Origin: an uncultured Alphaproteobacteria bacterium
GTDB lineage: Bacteria; Pseudomonadota; Alphaproteobacteria; RF32; CAG-239
Direction of reading: 5' to 3'
DNA length: 64,000 nucleotides
Assembly (NCBI GenBank): GCA_944391425.1
Contig: CALXTO010000002.1
Location: 1-64,000, forward strand
How positions within the stretch are numbered: position 1 is the first letter of the stretch; each line of letters starts with the position of its first letter. The notes below the pieces were generated by a model. The model was given only the letters and a program-made list of their open reading frames with translations. It did no database searches and was not told where the DNA came from. Positions 31,204 through 41,332 of this stretch are shown here, piece by piece. The position numbers and the translations under genes are program-made.

Positions 31204-34057
31204 CATTTCAGCTACGCACAGTTTTGCCGACGTGTTGGCAGAAAAGCTTTTGCATGATTATGAAACGGATATACTGGGGCTGCCGGATGTGTTGATTTTG
31301 CTGCCTAACCGCCGCGCCTGCAAAACCCTGGCCGAAGCTTTTGTCCGTCATAAAGGAATGCAGCCGACGTTGTTGCCGCAAATGGCGCCGCTGGGCGATG
31401 TGGAAGAAGACGAGCTTGTTTTGCGCGGCGAAACGGCCGGCGAGGAGTTTTTTTCCGTTGCTCCGGCGATTGAAAACAGTGAACGTCTGATGCTGTTTAT
31501 GAAAATAATCATGAGCCGGCCGCAAGATTTCGGTATTGGTCCGATGCCGCCGGAGCAGGCGTGTTATCTGGCTGCGGAATTGGGACGATTGATTGATACG
31601 GCTAATAATGAACGTCTTGATTTTACGCTTTTGCAGGATCTGGTTCCGGAAGAGTATGCCGCCCATTGGCAGGAGACGCTTAAATTTTTGAAAATTATTA
31701 CCGAATATTGGCCGGATATTTTAAAAGAAAGGGGCGTTACCGACGCCAGTTTCCGCCGCGGCGAACTGATGTTGCTGCAGAGTCGCATTTGGCAGAACAA
31801 TCCACCGGCTGCCAGGGTGATTGCCGCGGGAACGACGGCAACTTTCCCGGCGATGAAAGAATTGGTGAAAACGGTTGCTGGACTTCCCTGCGGAGAAGTT
31901 GTACTGGCGGGGTTGGATAAATGTCTGGATGAGGAGGCTTGGGCGGCGGTTGATGAGACGCATCCGCAGTTTGAGCTGAAATCGCTTCTGGATTTTTTAG
32001 GCAAGAGCCGTAATGATGCGGAAGATTTGATTCCGGCAGCCAATCCTTGGCGGGAAAAACTGTTGTCAGAAGTTATGCGGCCGGCAAAAACGACCGATAA
32101 ATGGCGGGGATTACCGCAAGCGGAAGGAACGGAAGCCGTAAAGGGAATCCAAACCTTGAATTGCAGAGATATTCGCGAAGAGGCTTTGGCAATTGCATCC
32201 GTTATGAGAGAGACGCTGGAAATGCCGGAAAAAACGGCAGCTTTGGTAACTCCGGACCGTAATTTGGCACGCCGGGTTGCTGCCGAGCTGGAAAGATGGA
32301 ATATCAAAGTTGACGATTCAGCGGGGCGGCCGTTGGTTTCGACGCCGTGGGGCGTATTTATGCGTCTGGTTTTAAGAGCAGCCCGGCCGGAGGCAACCCG
32401 GACAGATGTTTTGAGTTTGTTAAAACATCCGCTGACGGGTTTGGGGCGGGATTACGGAGATGTCCGTCGGCGAGCCAGAGAATTGGAATGCAAAGTCTGG
32501 CGCGCCGGTATGACGGATGAAGCTATAGAGCAGATTATGCGCGAACTGCAGAATGCGACAGAGCATTTGCAGCAACTGGCGGCACAAAAGCGCGCCGGAC
32601 TAAAAGATTTGCTGACGGCGCATTTGGAAACGGCGGAAACTATTGCCGCCACAGCAGACAAAGATGGGGCTTCTTTGCTGTGGCGGGGAGACGACGGTAA
32701 TGCCGGCGCAGTATTTGCAGCGGACTGGCTGGCGTGCGCAGATGTTTTGGGTGAAATTGACCCGGCAGGCTATCCGGGGTTGTTTGAGGCAATGCTTAAC
32801 GGCATCATGGTACGTCCAAAATTCGGAACACATCCCCGCTTAAAAATTTTAGGTCCTATAGAAGCCCGGCTGAATCACTTTGACGTAATGATCATCGGCG
32901 AGGTTAACGAAGGTGTTTGGCCTCCGGCCGCTGCGTCTGATCCCTGGATGTCGCGGCCAATGAAGCGTGATTTCGGTTTTCCGCAGCCGGAGAAAAGCAC
33001 GGGCGTTTTGGGGCTGGACTTTTGCCAATTGCTGGGCGCCGAAAAAGTTTTCCTGACACGAGCGGAAAGAGTACAGGGAACACCGATGATCAAATCACGC
33101 TGGTGGATGCGCCTGGAAACGGTTTTAAAGGCCATGGGCATTGCTCCTGAACGGTTGGAAGCACATTTTTACAGACAGGCGGCTGCGAAAGCCGACCAAC
33201 CGCAGGCTTTTGAAAAAGCAGGTGCGCCGGCACCACGTCCTCCGGTTTCCGCCCGGCCGAGGGAATTGTCGGTCAGCGCTTTTGAAATGCTGCTGCGGGA
33301 TCCGTACAGTATCTTTGCCCGCTATATTTTGCATTTGAAGCCTTTGGAAGAAATTGAGCCGGATTTGACAATGGCCGATTACGGCACGATTATTCATAAA
33401 ATTTTGGAAGATTTTAACAATAAATATCCGCATGATTGTCCGCCTCAGGCAGAAGAAGAACTTTTGGCACTGGGGAGAGAAAGCTTTGCCCAAAATAAGG
33501 TGGCTGAAGACAAAAAAGCCTTTTGGTGGCCTAAGTTTGAAAAAATGGTCAAACATCTGGTTGAATTGGAAAAGAATTACCGTAAAGATATAAAAACAAT
33601 TCATAACGAGGTTCGGGGTTATTACGAATTTGCTGCGCCGGCAGGTGTTTTCCGGATTACGGCCAAAGCCGACCGCATTGACGAAACGAAAGACGGCAGG
33701 CTGAATATTATTGACTACAAAACCGGCCGGGCCCGCAGCGTTAAGGAAATGAGCAAGGGGTTTGCCCCGCAGCTTCCGCTGGAGGGACTGATTGCCCAAA
33801 AAGGCGGGTTTGCGGGTATTGCCGCGGCAGAGGTTGAAAAGCTGATTTATTGGCAGTTGGGCGTAAAAGATACGGTTGCTGAAAAAGACGTTGCGAAGAT
33901 GATTGATACAAACGAGCAGAATCTTAAGGAAGTTATCAATTTATTTGATTTTGAAAGTACGCCCTATATATGTCATCCCAATCCGAAAAGGATTCCCGAA
34001 TATTCGGATTACGAGCATCTGGCCAGAGTCAAAGAATGGAAAGTGACGGAGGATTAG
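31187..34057 (+). CDS. addB: Double-strand break repair protein AddB
   Basis: About 956 residues. AddB is the partner of AddA in the helicase-nuclease that resects DNA ends for RecA. The N-terminal part shows VLILLPNRRACKTLAEAF (degenerate P-loop region), then MIIGEVNEGVWPP, and the C-terminal PD-(D/E)xK nuclease motif ADRIDETKDG / LNIIDYKTG. The start is uncertain: no ATG fits. CTG at 31187, 9 nt after AGAGG, would give MGKIYNISATHSFAD, matching where the family begins; TTG 31157 is the alternative. The gene overlaps rdgB. Confidence 0.9.
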   Translation: MGKIYNISATHSFADVLAEKLLHDYETDILGLPDVLILLPNRRACKTLAEAFVRHKGMQPTLLPQMAPLGDVEEDELVLRGETAGEEFFSVAPAIENSERLMLFMKIIMSRPQDFGIGPMPPEQACYLAAELGRLIDTANNERLDFTLLQDLVPEEYAAHWQETLKFLKIITEYWPDILKERGVTDASFRRGELMLLQSRIWQNNPPAARVIAAGTTATFPAMKELVKTVAGLPCGEVVLAGLDKCLDEEAWAAVDETHPQFELKSLLDFLGKSRNDAEDLIPAANPWREKLLSEVMRPAKTTDKWRGLPQAEGTEAVKGIQTLNCRDIREEALAIASVMRETLEMPEKTAALVTPDRNLARRVAAELERWNIKVDDSAGRPLVSTPWGVFMRLVLRAARPEATRTDVLSLLKHPLTGLGRDYGDVRRRARELECKVWRAGMTDEAIEQIMRELQNATEHLQQLAAQKRAGLKDLLTAHLETAETIAATADKDGASLLWRGDDGNAGAVFAADWLACADVLGEIDPAGYPGLFEAMLNGIMVRPKFGTHPRLKILGPIEARLNHFDVMIIGEVNEGVWPPAAASDPWMSRPMKRDFGFPQPEKSTGVLGLDFCQLLGAEKVFLTRAERVQGTPMIKSRWWMRLETVLKAMGIAPERLEAHFYRQAAAKADQPQAFEKAGAPAPRPPVSARPRELSVSAFEMLLRDPYSIFARYILHLKPLEEIEPDLTMADYGTIIHKILEDFNNKYPHDCPPQAEEELLALGRESFAQNKVAEDKKAFWWPKFEKMVKHLVELEKNYRKDIKTIHNEVRGYYEFAAPAGVFRITAKADRIDETKDGRLNIIDYKTGRARSVKEMSKGFAPQLPLEGLIAQKGGFAGIAAAEVEKLIYWQLGVKDTVAEKDVAKMIDTNEQNLKEVINLFDFESTPYICHPNPKRIPEYSDYEHLARVKEWKVTED

Positions 34058-34058
34058 C

Positions 34059-37000
34059 ATGGCGGATTGGAAACAGGAAAAACAAAATCGTATTTTTCTG
34101 GCCGGCCAGCAGCAACGTCGGGCGTCTGATCCCGAAAAATCGGTGTGGGTGGAAGCTTCCGCCGGAACCGGAAAAACCAAGGTGCTGTCGGACAGGGTTT
34201 TACGACAGTTGTTGTCCGGAGTGGCGCCGGGGCGCATTCTCTGCCTGACGTATACTAAGGCTGCGGCCGTGGAAATGAACAGCCGTATTGCCGACAGGTT
34301 GAGCCGCTGGGCCGTTATCGGAAATGACGAACTGGAAGCTGAATTGGAGCAGCTGTTAGGCAGTCTGCCGGAAAGCAGCCGGAAGAAAACGACAGCTCAG
34401 GCGCGCAAACTGTTTGCCGTTTTGCTGGATACGCCGGGCGGGATGAAAATCCAAACCATTCACAGTTTTTGCCAGGAAATTTTAAAGAGGTTTCCTTTGG
34501 AGGCTAAAGTTTCTCCTTATTTTGAAGTGATGGACGACCGGGCGGCTGCCGAAGCATTGGATAGCGTTAAAACCGCGCTGCTCAACCAGATAGAACGCGA
34601 TCCGGGCTGCCGGACAGCGGCGGCAATGGCATTTTTGACCGCAGAGATGAGTGAGTTTACCTTTCCAAAACTGATGAATTCTCTTACGGAAAACCGCAAT
34701 AAAATTTTGCGTATGCTGGAACAAAAAGGCGGTTTGGATAATCTGCTGGCGCAAACGGCAAAAAATTTGGGCGTTAACGAGGATGATACGCCGCAAAAGC
34801 TGAAGGATGCTTTTTTTGAGAATGTGCCGGAAAAAGAGCTGAAGCTTTTGACCGACGCGATGGCTGGCGGAAGTGCAGCGGATGCCGGTAAGGCGGAAAG
34901 CCTGAAAGCAGCTTTGTCCGTTCGGGATTACGAAGCTTATCGCAAAATTTTTCTGACGGAGAAAAATGAAGTCCGCAAGAGTGTTGCGACACAGGGAGCA
35001 TTAAAAAATTATCCCGACGGGCAGAGGCTTGCCGATGAAGAAGCCGGGAGAATCCTGTCGGCAGACAAAAAAATCGCCGCTGCGGGTTTGCTGGCGTCAA
35101 CGCGGGCGGTTTTGTATCTGGCTGACGAATTGCTGCGCGGATACAGGGATTATAAAGAACTGCATGCCAAAATGGATTATGAAGATTTGATTGTGCAAAC
35201 GCGTAAATTATTGGAAAATCCGGGTGTGTCTGATTGGGTGTTGTTTAAACTGGACGGCGGCATAGACAATGTTTTGATTGATGAGGCGCAGGATACTTCT
35301 CCGGATCAGTGGGCAATCGTGCGCGCGATTACCGAGGAATTTTTCTACGGCGAGGGTGCTAAATCTTCTCAGAATACGGTGTTTGCCGTCGGCGACCGCA
35401 AACAGTCAATTTATTCGTTTCAGGGTGCTGATCCTCAGGAATTTGACCGGATGCGCCGTCATTTCGCGGCCAAGAAAACGGTTCAGCGGGATTTTGCCGA
35501 AGTTAATCTTGATGTATCTTTTCGCTCCACCGCTGCCATTTTGGATGTTGTTAACTGCATTTTTGCCGAAGGGCGACCGAAGCAGGGCGTTGTTTCCGAA
35601 GGGCAGAGTGTTGTGCATATTCCCTCACGAATCGGCGAAGGCGGACGGGTAGAGCTATGGCCATTGGTTGAAGCCGAAAAAGATGAAAATCCGGATATAT
35701 GGCTGCCGCCGGTGGAAAGGGTGAACGCTGAGTCGACCAGTGCGCGGCTGGCGCGGCAGATTGCCGAATATATTCGGCAAAAAGTTGAAGGAGGCGAAAT
35801 TCTGGCATCAAAAAACCGACCGCTGCATTACAGGGATTTTATGGTTTTAGTGCAGCGGCGCAACAGTTTTGTGGAAGAACTGGTACGCGCCTGTAAAAAT
35901 GCCGGAGTTAATGTTGCCGGCGTAGATAAAATACGCCTGTTGGAGCAGATTGCGGTCGAGGATCTGGTCTCGATCGGGAAATTTGTATTGTTGCCGGAAG
36001 ATGATCTGACTTTGGCGGAGATTCTGAAATCGCCGCTATGGGGGCTGACCGATGATGATTTGTTTGAACTGTGCCGGGATCGGCAAGGCAAAACTTTGTG
36101 GTCGCGGCTGGGCGAAAATGCTAAATATGCCGGCGTTTATACCGAATTGCAAAGCCTTTTGAATATGGCAGATTATGCGCGGCCGTTTGAATTTTACAGC
36201 CATATACTCAATACGCTCAAGGGACGGCAGAAGTTTGTGGCGCGTATCGGTTACGAAGCGGAAGACGGTATTGACGAATTTGTAAATTTGTGTCTGGATT
36301 TTGAGAAAGAGCATATTCCGTCAATGCAGCTATTTATGGCCTGGATTTCCAAAGATGAAGTGGAAATTAAGCGGGAACTGGAACAAAGCGAAGCTGATGC
36401 CGTGCGGATTATGACCGTGCATGGATCGAAAGGACTGCAGGCGCCGGTCGTTATTCTTCCCGATACGGTGCGGATTAAGGCGGTGCGCAATGAAGCCGGG
36501 TTGCTGTGTGATGAAAACTGTCTTTATTATCCTTTAAAGTCCGCCGATTATGAAGATTGCTGCAGAAAAATCAAAGAAACGGAAAAAGAACTGTCGCTGG
36601 AGGAATATCACCGCTTGCTGTATGTTGCGCTGACCCGGGCAGAAGAGCGGTTATGTATCTGCGGATACAAAATGAGTGCCGAACCCAGTCCTGAATGCTG
36701 GTATGAATTATGTCGCAAAGCTTTAAGCAGGATTGCCGAAGAAAAAGAAGACGGAACGCTGGTTTACGAAGTGGCGCAGGAAGCCGAGACCAAACCGCGG
36801 GAAGAAGAACAACGGCAAGTCGGTGAAAATCTGCAATTTCCGGAATGGATGAGAAGCAATGCCCCGGAAGAAGGGCCTTTGGCCAGACCGCTGACACCGT
36901 CAAAACTGGATGAGGCCGAAGACGATACGATGGCGTCGCCGTTGAAAGCCGCCGCGAAAGATTATTATCGCCGCGGCCGTCTGATTCATAAGCTGCTGCA

Positions 37001-37427
37001 ATTGCTGCCAGAAGTTTCTTCCGTTCGGAGACGACAGGCGACCGAAGAATTTTTGCGCCAAAACGGCGAAGGTTTTACTTCTTCGCAAAAGCAAAGAATG
37101 GTGCAGGAGGTTATGGATTTGGTAGAGAATCCGGAATTTGGGGTTTTATTTGGATCCAATTCGCGAGCAGAAGTTCCGCTGATGGGATTGTCGGACGGAC
37201 GGATTATTTCCGGGCAGATAGACCGGTTGGTTGTTGAAGAAGACAGAGTACTGATTGTGGATTTTAAAACCAATCGTCCGGCGGCAACTTCCGCCGCAGA
37301 TGTTCCTCCGGCATATCTTAAGCAGATGGAAGCTTATGAAGCGCTGATGCGGCAGATTTATCCCGGACGGAAAATCGAATTGTATATTTTGTGGACGGAT
37401 ACGGCGCGGATGATGAAGCTGAACTAA
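34059..37427 (+). CDS. addA: ATP-dependent helicase/nuclease AddA
   Basis: A 1122-residue UvrD-type SF1 helicase with a C-terminal RecB-like nuclease. Walker A is EASAGTGKTKVLSDRV (residues about 32-47); later helicase motifs are NVLIDEAQDTSPDQW, GDRKQSIYSFQGA, IMTVHGSKGLQAPVVIL and YVALTRAEERL. The nuclease motif is ISGQIDRLV followed by VLIVDFKTNRP. With AddB it replaces RecBCD. ATG 34059 follows GGAGG, one base after the addB stop. Confidence 0.97.
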   Translation: MADWKQEKQNRIFLAGQQQRRASDPEKSVWVEASAGTGKTKVLSDRVLRQLLSGVAPGRILCLTYTKAAAVEMNSRIADRLSRWAVIGNDELEAELEQLLGSLPESSRKKTTAQARKLFAVLLDTPGGMKIQTIHSFCQEILKRFPLEAKVSPYFEVMDDRAAAEALDSVKTALLNQIERDPGCRTAAAMAFLTAEMSEFTFPKLMNSLTENRNKILRMLEQKGGLDNLLAQTAKNLGVNEDDTPQKLKDAFFENVPEKELKLLTDAMAGGSAADAGKAESLKAALSVRDYEAYRKIFLTEKNEVRKSVATQGALKNYPDGQRLADEEAGRILSADKKIAAAGLLASTRAVLYLADELLRGYRDYKELHAKMDYEDLIVQTRKLLENPGVSDWVLFKLDGGIDNVLIDEAQDTSPDQWAIVRAITEEFFYGEGAKSSQNTVFAVGDRKQSIYSFQGADPQEFDRMRRHFAAKKTVQRDFAEVNLDVSFRSTAAILDVVNCIFAEGRPKQGVVSEGQSVVHIPSRIGEGGRVELWPLVEAEKDENPDIWLPPVERVNAESTSARLARQIAEYIRQKVEGGEILASKNRPLHYRDFMVLVQRRNSFVEELVRACKNAGVNVAGVDKIRLLEQIAVEDLVSIGKFVLLPEDDLTLAEILKSPLWGLTDDDLFELCRDRQGKTLWSRLGENAKYAGVYTELQSLLNMADYARPFEFYSHILNTLKGRQKFVARIGYEAEDGIDEFVNLCLDFEKEHIPSMQLFMAWISKDEVEIKRELEQSEADAVRIMTVHGSKGLQAPVVILPDTVRIKAVRNEAGLLCDENCLYYPLKSADYEDCCRKIKETEKELSLEEYHRLLYVALTRAEERLCICGYKMSAEPSPECWYELCRKALSRIAEEKEDGTLVYEVAQEAETKPREEEQRQVGENLQFPEWMRSNAPEEGPLARPLTPSKLDEAEDDTMASPLKAAAKDYYRRGRLIHKLLQLLPEVSSVRRRQATEEFLRQNGEGFTSSQKQRMVQEVMDLVENPEFGVLFGSNSRAEVPLMGLSDGRIISGQIDRLVVEEDRVLIVDFKTNRPAATSAADVPPAYLKQMEAYEALMRQIYPGRKIELYILWTDTARMMKLN

Positions 37428-37519
37428 TTTTGAATATTTTTGAAAATTGCTCTTTATTTAAAAAAAATATCTACTATATTAGAACTAAAGGTTACAAAGA
37501 TTGATGAAAGGATAACGGT

Positions 37520-37834
37520 ATGAAAGCAATTACGGACAGCCAGTTTGAAAATGAAGTTTTGAAAGCAAAAGGTTTGGTTTTGGTTGATTTTTGGGCTGAA
37601 TGGTGCGGTCCCTGCCGCCAGCTTATTCCGGTGTTGGAAGAAGTTTCCAAAGAAATGTCCGGCAAGGTTGAAATCTGCAAAATCAATGTCGACGAATCTC
37701 CGAATACGGCGGCTCAGTATGGTATCCGCAGCATTCCGACCATGTTCCTGTTTAAGGATGGTAAGCAGATTGATACCAAAGTCGGGCTGAATTCCAAAGC
37801 AACTTTGGTTTCATGGATTGAAGCAAACGCTTAA
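37520..37834 (+). CDS. trxA: Thioredoxin
   Basis: A 104-residue thioredoxin with the redox motif WAEWCGPCRQ at residues 28-37 and the cis-proline in IRSIPTMFLF. It is the general cytoplasmic disulfide reductant. The addBA-trxA order is usual for alphaproteobacteria, but an AT-rich 92-bp gap and AAAGGAT before ATG 37520 suggest it also has its own promoter. Confidence 0.97.
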   Translation: MKAITDSQFENEVLKAKGLVLVDFWAEWCGPCRQLIPVLEEVSKEMSGKVEICKINVDESPNTAAQYGIRSIPTMFLFKDGKQIDTKVGLNSKATLVSWIEANA

Positions 37835-37850
37835 ACTGTGACAGAATACG

Positions 37851-37880
37851 AAAAAAGCGGCTTAACGAGCCGCTTTTTTT
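37851..37880. terminator. Rho-independent terminator after trxA
   Basis: Arms AAAAAAGCGGCT / AGCCGCTTTTTT around TAACG, with a T-run on plus and an A-run on the left. It sits between trxA and the convergent TPR gene ending at 37905 and is probably bidirectional. Confidence 0.88.
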
Positions 37881-37904
37881 ATTTGGCAGATTTTCCGAAA
37901 CCAG

Positions 37905-39266
37905 TTATGCATTTATCAGGCGCGAGGTTTTGGCGATGTCTGACGTTAGGCGTTTGACGTCATCTTGGCGTTGCATGTTTTCAAAAATATACAAGGCGTC
38001 ATGATAGCAGTCCAACGCTTCTTCCAAGCTGTCGTTGTCACTGTTTTTTTGCCCCAAAAAGCCGTATATTCCGCCGATATTTTCCTGAATGGCCGCCCAG
38101 AGCAGCGGATCCCGGCGTTCGGTAATGATTTTTTGGCGATTTTTGTGAGCAGCCAGAGCAAGTTCAAAAATGGCATCATTTCCGGTAAGGCGGCCAAGAA
38201 TGGTTAAAAGATGCCCGAGTTCGCCCTGTATATCAGCCCAGAATTCGGGAAACAACGCATAGGTAAAGATTTTTTCCGCCTCCCGCAGGTTAAATACGGC
38301 GTCGCGCAAAGCCTGCAGGTCTTCCTTTTGCTTCCAATAGTCGTAAAAAAGATGTGATAATTGGTAGGAAATCATGCCGTAATCATAAGGGTAGCTGTAT
38401 TTGCCGATGTATTTTTGCGCAAGCCGGTAGTTGCTGATGGCTCCCCGGCAATAGGCGGAATGGCGTTTAGCTTGGTGCAGCGAAGCTGTTCGGTAAAGCT
38501 GGCCCAGATGGTTGTAAATGCAACCGAGATGCAGCGGGTTTTTAATCAAATCCTGATGTTTGATGGCGTTTTCAAGCAGATTACGAACGATTTTGAAATC
38601 TTTGTCTTTATCTGATTCACTGCTGTAGCTCAGATAGATAAGTCCCAAGAAGTTCATGACGTAAGGCAGATAGTCTATTGACAGGGCTTTGGCGGAATTG
38701 TCCGAGGAAAGCCGGGCAATTATTTTTTTGAGCAGATATTTTTTTTGGATTTTTTTCTGACGGTTGGATGGAACAAGTGCGCTGACAACCGCTCCATAGA
38801 CCAGTACGCCCAGCGCCGGCGGAAAATTTTGCGGTGTTTCAAAAAATGAGGCGGGGAAATACAGGCTGTCCAGCGGTGAAACGAAACTACCGCCATTTTT
38901 GCCGTATTGGGCTGAGGTTTGAAAGTTGAGCCGGATTTTGTCGTTTTCCCGGCAGCCCCAAACAAGGACATCTGCTCCAGTGCGGTCCAGAATAGATTGT
39001 CCTTTGTCTATCAAATCAAAAAAAGTGCGTCCGTCAAGGTTGAGAAAGCTTTTATTAAAAGGTTCGTTAAAATAAGAAACGGAGAGACCTTCACAACTTC
39101 CGAGGATTGCCGCAATGGTTTCACCGCCGTTACTTTCCACGTTATCGGCAAATTCGGCAACTATGATTTTGAAGTTTATCTGCAACGCCTCTTCCGGCGA
39201 AAGATCTTCCGGCGAAGCGGGCCGCGGTTCCAGAAAAGTATGTTTTAAAAGTTCCAGAAAGTTCAT
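37905..39266 (-). CDS. TPR-repeat protein of unknown function
   Basis: A 453-residue soluble protein. The N-terminal 150 residues are an alpha/beta region (IIVAEFADNVESNGGETIAA, VLVWGCRENDKIRL); the rest is a helical array of TPR-like units with alternating YNHLGQLYRTAS, YQLSHLFYDYW, WADIQGELGHLLTILGRL and WAAIQENIGGIYGFLGQ. Proteins of this layout are common in alphaproteobacteria and have no assigned role. The start overlaps the upstream membrane-protein gene by four bases, implying joint function. Confidence 0.75.
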   Translation of the reverse strand: MNFLELLKHTFLEPRPASPEDLSPEEALQINFKIIVAEFADNVESNGGETIAAILGSCEGLSVSYFNEPFNKSFLNLDGRTFFDLIDKGQSILDRTGADVLVWGCRENDKIRLNFQTSAQYGKNGGSFVSPLDSLYFPASFFETPQNFPPALGVLVYGAVVSALVPSNRQKKIQKKYLLKKIIARLSSDNSAKALSIDYLPYVMNFLGLIYLSYSSESDKDKDFKIVRNLLENAIKHQDLIKNPLHLGCIYNHLGQLYRTASLHQAKRHSAYCRGAISNYRLAQKYIGKYSYPYDYGMISYQLSHLFYDYWKQKEDLQALRDAVFNLREAEKIFTYALFPEFWADIQGELGHLLTILGRLTGNDAIFELALAAHKNRQKIITERRDPLLWAAIQENIGGIYGFLGQKNSDNDSLEEALDCYHDALYIFENMQRQDDVKRLTSDIAKTSRLINA

Positions 39267-40336
39267 TTTCGGTTGTCCGTTTTTTGGAAACTGTTTTTGA
39301 GGCTGTCGATGTTTTGTTTCAGTCCGCCGATAAATTCTTTGTTGGCCTGTTTAAGCGTATCGGGCGAAGCGTTCCAGTTAAGCAGGCGGTAAATCTGCCA
39401 GATTACGAGCAGCGTGCAGAAAAGCGGAACGGAGTAGCCGTTTGGCGCAAAGGCCTGAAAGCATCCAAACATGACTAGCAGAAAATTAATACGGATAATC
39501 TGTCCGTTTATCAGAGCGGGGGACAGGCCGGAAAGCTCAGCCCGGTAGTAGGCCGGGTTGGTGCGGATATCCGAAAACGAAGGCAGAAAAGTAAATTTTT
39601 TGCCCAAAGCCCAGAAGATTTCAATCAGCAGATAAAGCATGAAAATGTAGAAGCAGGAAAAAGTGCCTTCCGCCGATGAAAAAACGACAATCCAACCCAA
39701 AAGGAATCCAAGAACGTCAAGCGAGGCATCCGGGAGGCGCAGCTTTGAAGGGTACCAGCTCCAGGCAATGAGGGGAACGGCGGCAACGGCCATGAAAAGC
39801 GCCATGGTGCCGACAGCTGCGGGGAGAACTGAAATTATCCAAAGTAAAAAGGCGCCAAAACAGACGGAAGCCAGTTCTATACCCGGCAGAGCCGAGTTAC
39901 TGCCCAGCAGGCGCAGGGCGAAAGAAAGCACCGTCCACAGGGCGACGGTCAGCAGTGCGTTTACCCATGAGGGAGCTTGCGGCAAAAAAGTTATTGTTGC
40001 CGAGAAAAAGAAAACAATTACCGACGAAAGCGCCGCAATAAGCAGTAGCCGGAACCAGCCGGGAATGCGAAGAAAAGAACAGACCAACAAAACAACCGTC
40101 GCGGTACCAGCAGCGGCAAAGGAGGCTGCAGACAGGTCCGAAACAAAATCATAGTCCTGCCATTCGTATAGAAAGGCGGCAGCAGAAGCAATTAAAACGA
40201 CCACGCAAAAGATTATAACGGGAACGGGAGAAAATGTGTCCGGCGAAGCAATTCGTTTACCGTAAAGAGAAAGTCCGGCAAAACAGCCTAACAGGCAAAA
40301 AACGGTTCCGGCGAGTAAGATAGCAGTTTGAAACAT
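39263..40336 (-). CDS. Polytopic membrane protein of unknown function
   Basis: A 357-residue protein with roughly nine or ten hydrophobic helices and a cytoplasmic, charged C-terminal tail (ANKEFIGGLKQNIDSLKNSF). The segment LRLPDASLDVLGFLLGWIVV (about residues 198-217) weakly recalls the LGDxGSLxLGFLL motif of MraY/WecA polyprenyl-phosphate transferases, but the catalytic acidic residues are not convincingly conserved. Treat the relation as a suggestion only. Co-transcribed with the TPR protein. Confidence 0.65.
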   Translation of the reverse strand: MFQTAILLAGTVFCLLGCFAGLSLYGKRIASPDTFSPVPVIIFCVVVLIASAAAFLYEWQDYDFVSDLSAASFAAAGTATVVLLVCSFLRIPGWFRLLLIAALSSVIVFFFSATITFLPQAPSWVNALLTVALWTVLSFALRLLGSNSALPGIELASVCFGAFLLWIISVLPAAVGTMALFMAVAAVPLIAWSWYPSKLRLPDASLDVLGFLLGWIVVFSSAEGTFSCFYIFMLYLLIEIFWALGKKFTFLPSFSDIRTNPAYYRAELSGLSPALINGQIIRINFLLVMFGCFQAFAPNGYSVPLFCTLLVIWQIYRLLNWNASPDTLKQANKEFIGGLKQNIDSLKNSFQKTDNRK

Positions 40337-40417
40337 ATTCGGCCTTTCTGTTTAATCCGTACAGGTTATGTTATAATCTTTTTCCTCTTTTTCTTCAAGC
40401 GGGATTACAAGGTTATG

Positions 40418-41329
40418 CTAGTATTTATTGTATATTTCCCGGAGCAGGGCGTAGAGGGTCGGCGCCTGAGCGCGCCGGTTCTTTCCGGGGCTGCCGAGAA
40501 GCGATGACAAAATGTCCGCCGTTTTGGGCGAGGACGCATTTTGGAGCGGAGAAACATAACCTGAAGGAATGTTGTACAGGCTGACGAGGATTTCGGCATG
40601 TTCGAGACGGACATTTTCTTCAGCCGCCAGGGCAACGGTTTCTTCCGCACACAGATCGATTATCTTGCGTTCTTCGTCATTTTTATAAAGTGCATAAAAG
40701 TTTTTGCCGCGGGCGGCAGAAAGCAGGTTGGAAATGATAAACGGCGCGAAAAATCTCCAAAAATTAAGCCGCTGGTTTTCGGAAACGGAAACTTTTATCT
40801 TTGTGTCTTCAAACAGGGATTTTATTTTGAAAGCCCGTCCATCGGTTTCGTCAACACCGGCATAAAGCAAGCTGTCTGCTCCCAAAACCGAAAGGTGGTT
40901 TTTGTCGCGATGCAGATATGCGGTGAAACAAGCATCGATGACCGGTGTTTTGAGGATATCTTTAAGGTTTTGCGAATCGATATCCAGAGAAAAATTCAAA
41001 ACGAGGGTATTTTTGAGCTTTGAGGGCGTCAACAGCGGAACGGCCGTATTTCGCAGCAAAGATGCGATGATCAGGATATCCGGCTCCCTTTCCATTTCAA
41101 AGGCATATTTAAAACTGCAGCGTTGGTTTTGAAGCAGACGCGGTTCTTTGACGATAATGTCGGCGTTTTCAAATTCGCTCAAGCGGGACGGCGAATCCAA
41201 AATAGTGACGTCACAGCCTTTTTTTTGAAGAGTATAAGCCAGAAAGAGGCCCAAATCCGAAAGTCCGGCAATACATACGGAAGGGGAAAGCGAAGAGGTT
41301 TGAGAAGGGGTATCTTTGGCAAAAAACAT
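40418..41329 (-). CDS. Ketopantoate-reductase-like Rossmann-fold protein
   Basis: A 303-residue protein with an N-terminal dinucleotide-binding region, VCIAGLSDLGLFLAYTLQKK, where the usual GxGxxG is altered to GLSDLG, and a helical C-terminal domain ending AQAPTLYALLREIYNKY. The overall plan (Rossmann domain, LVLNFSLDID in place of the usual QNG motif, helical dimerisation domain) resembles ApbA/PanE ketopantoate reductases, yet the conserved catalytic Lys and Glu cannot be placed with certainty. It starts 4 bp after rsmB. Confidence 0.55.
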   Translation of the reverse strand: MFFAKDTPSQTSSLSPSVCIAGLSDLGLFLAYTLQKKGCDVTILDSPSRLSEFENADIIVKEPRLLQNQRCSFKYAFEMEREPDILIIASLLRNTAVPLLTPSKLKNTLVLNFSLDIDSQNLKDILKTPVIDACFTAYLHRDKNHLSVLGADSLLYAGVDETDGRAFKIKSLFEDTKIKVSVSENQRLNFWRFFAPFIISNLLSAARGKNFYALYKNDEERKIIDLCAEETVALAAEENVRLEHAEILVSLYNIPSGYVSPLQNASSPKTADILSSLLGSPGKNRRAQAPTLYALLREIYNKY

Positions 41330-41332
41330 TGT

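Noticed and set aside
40418-41329. Bona fide ketopantoate reductase PanE
   Set aside because: The glycine-rich loop and catalytic residues are not convincingly conserved, so only a fold-level call is made.
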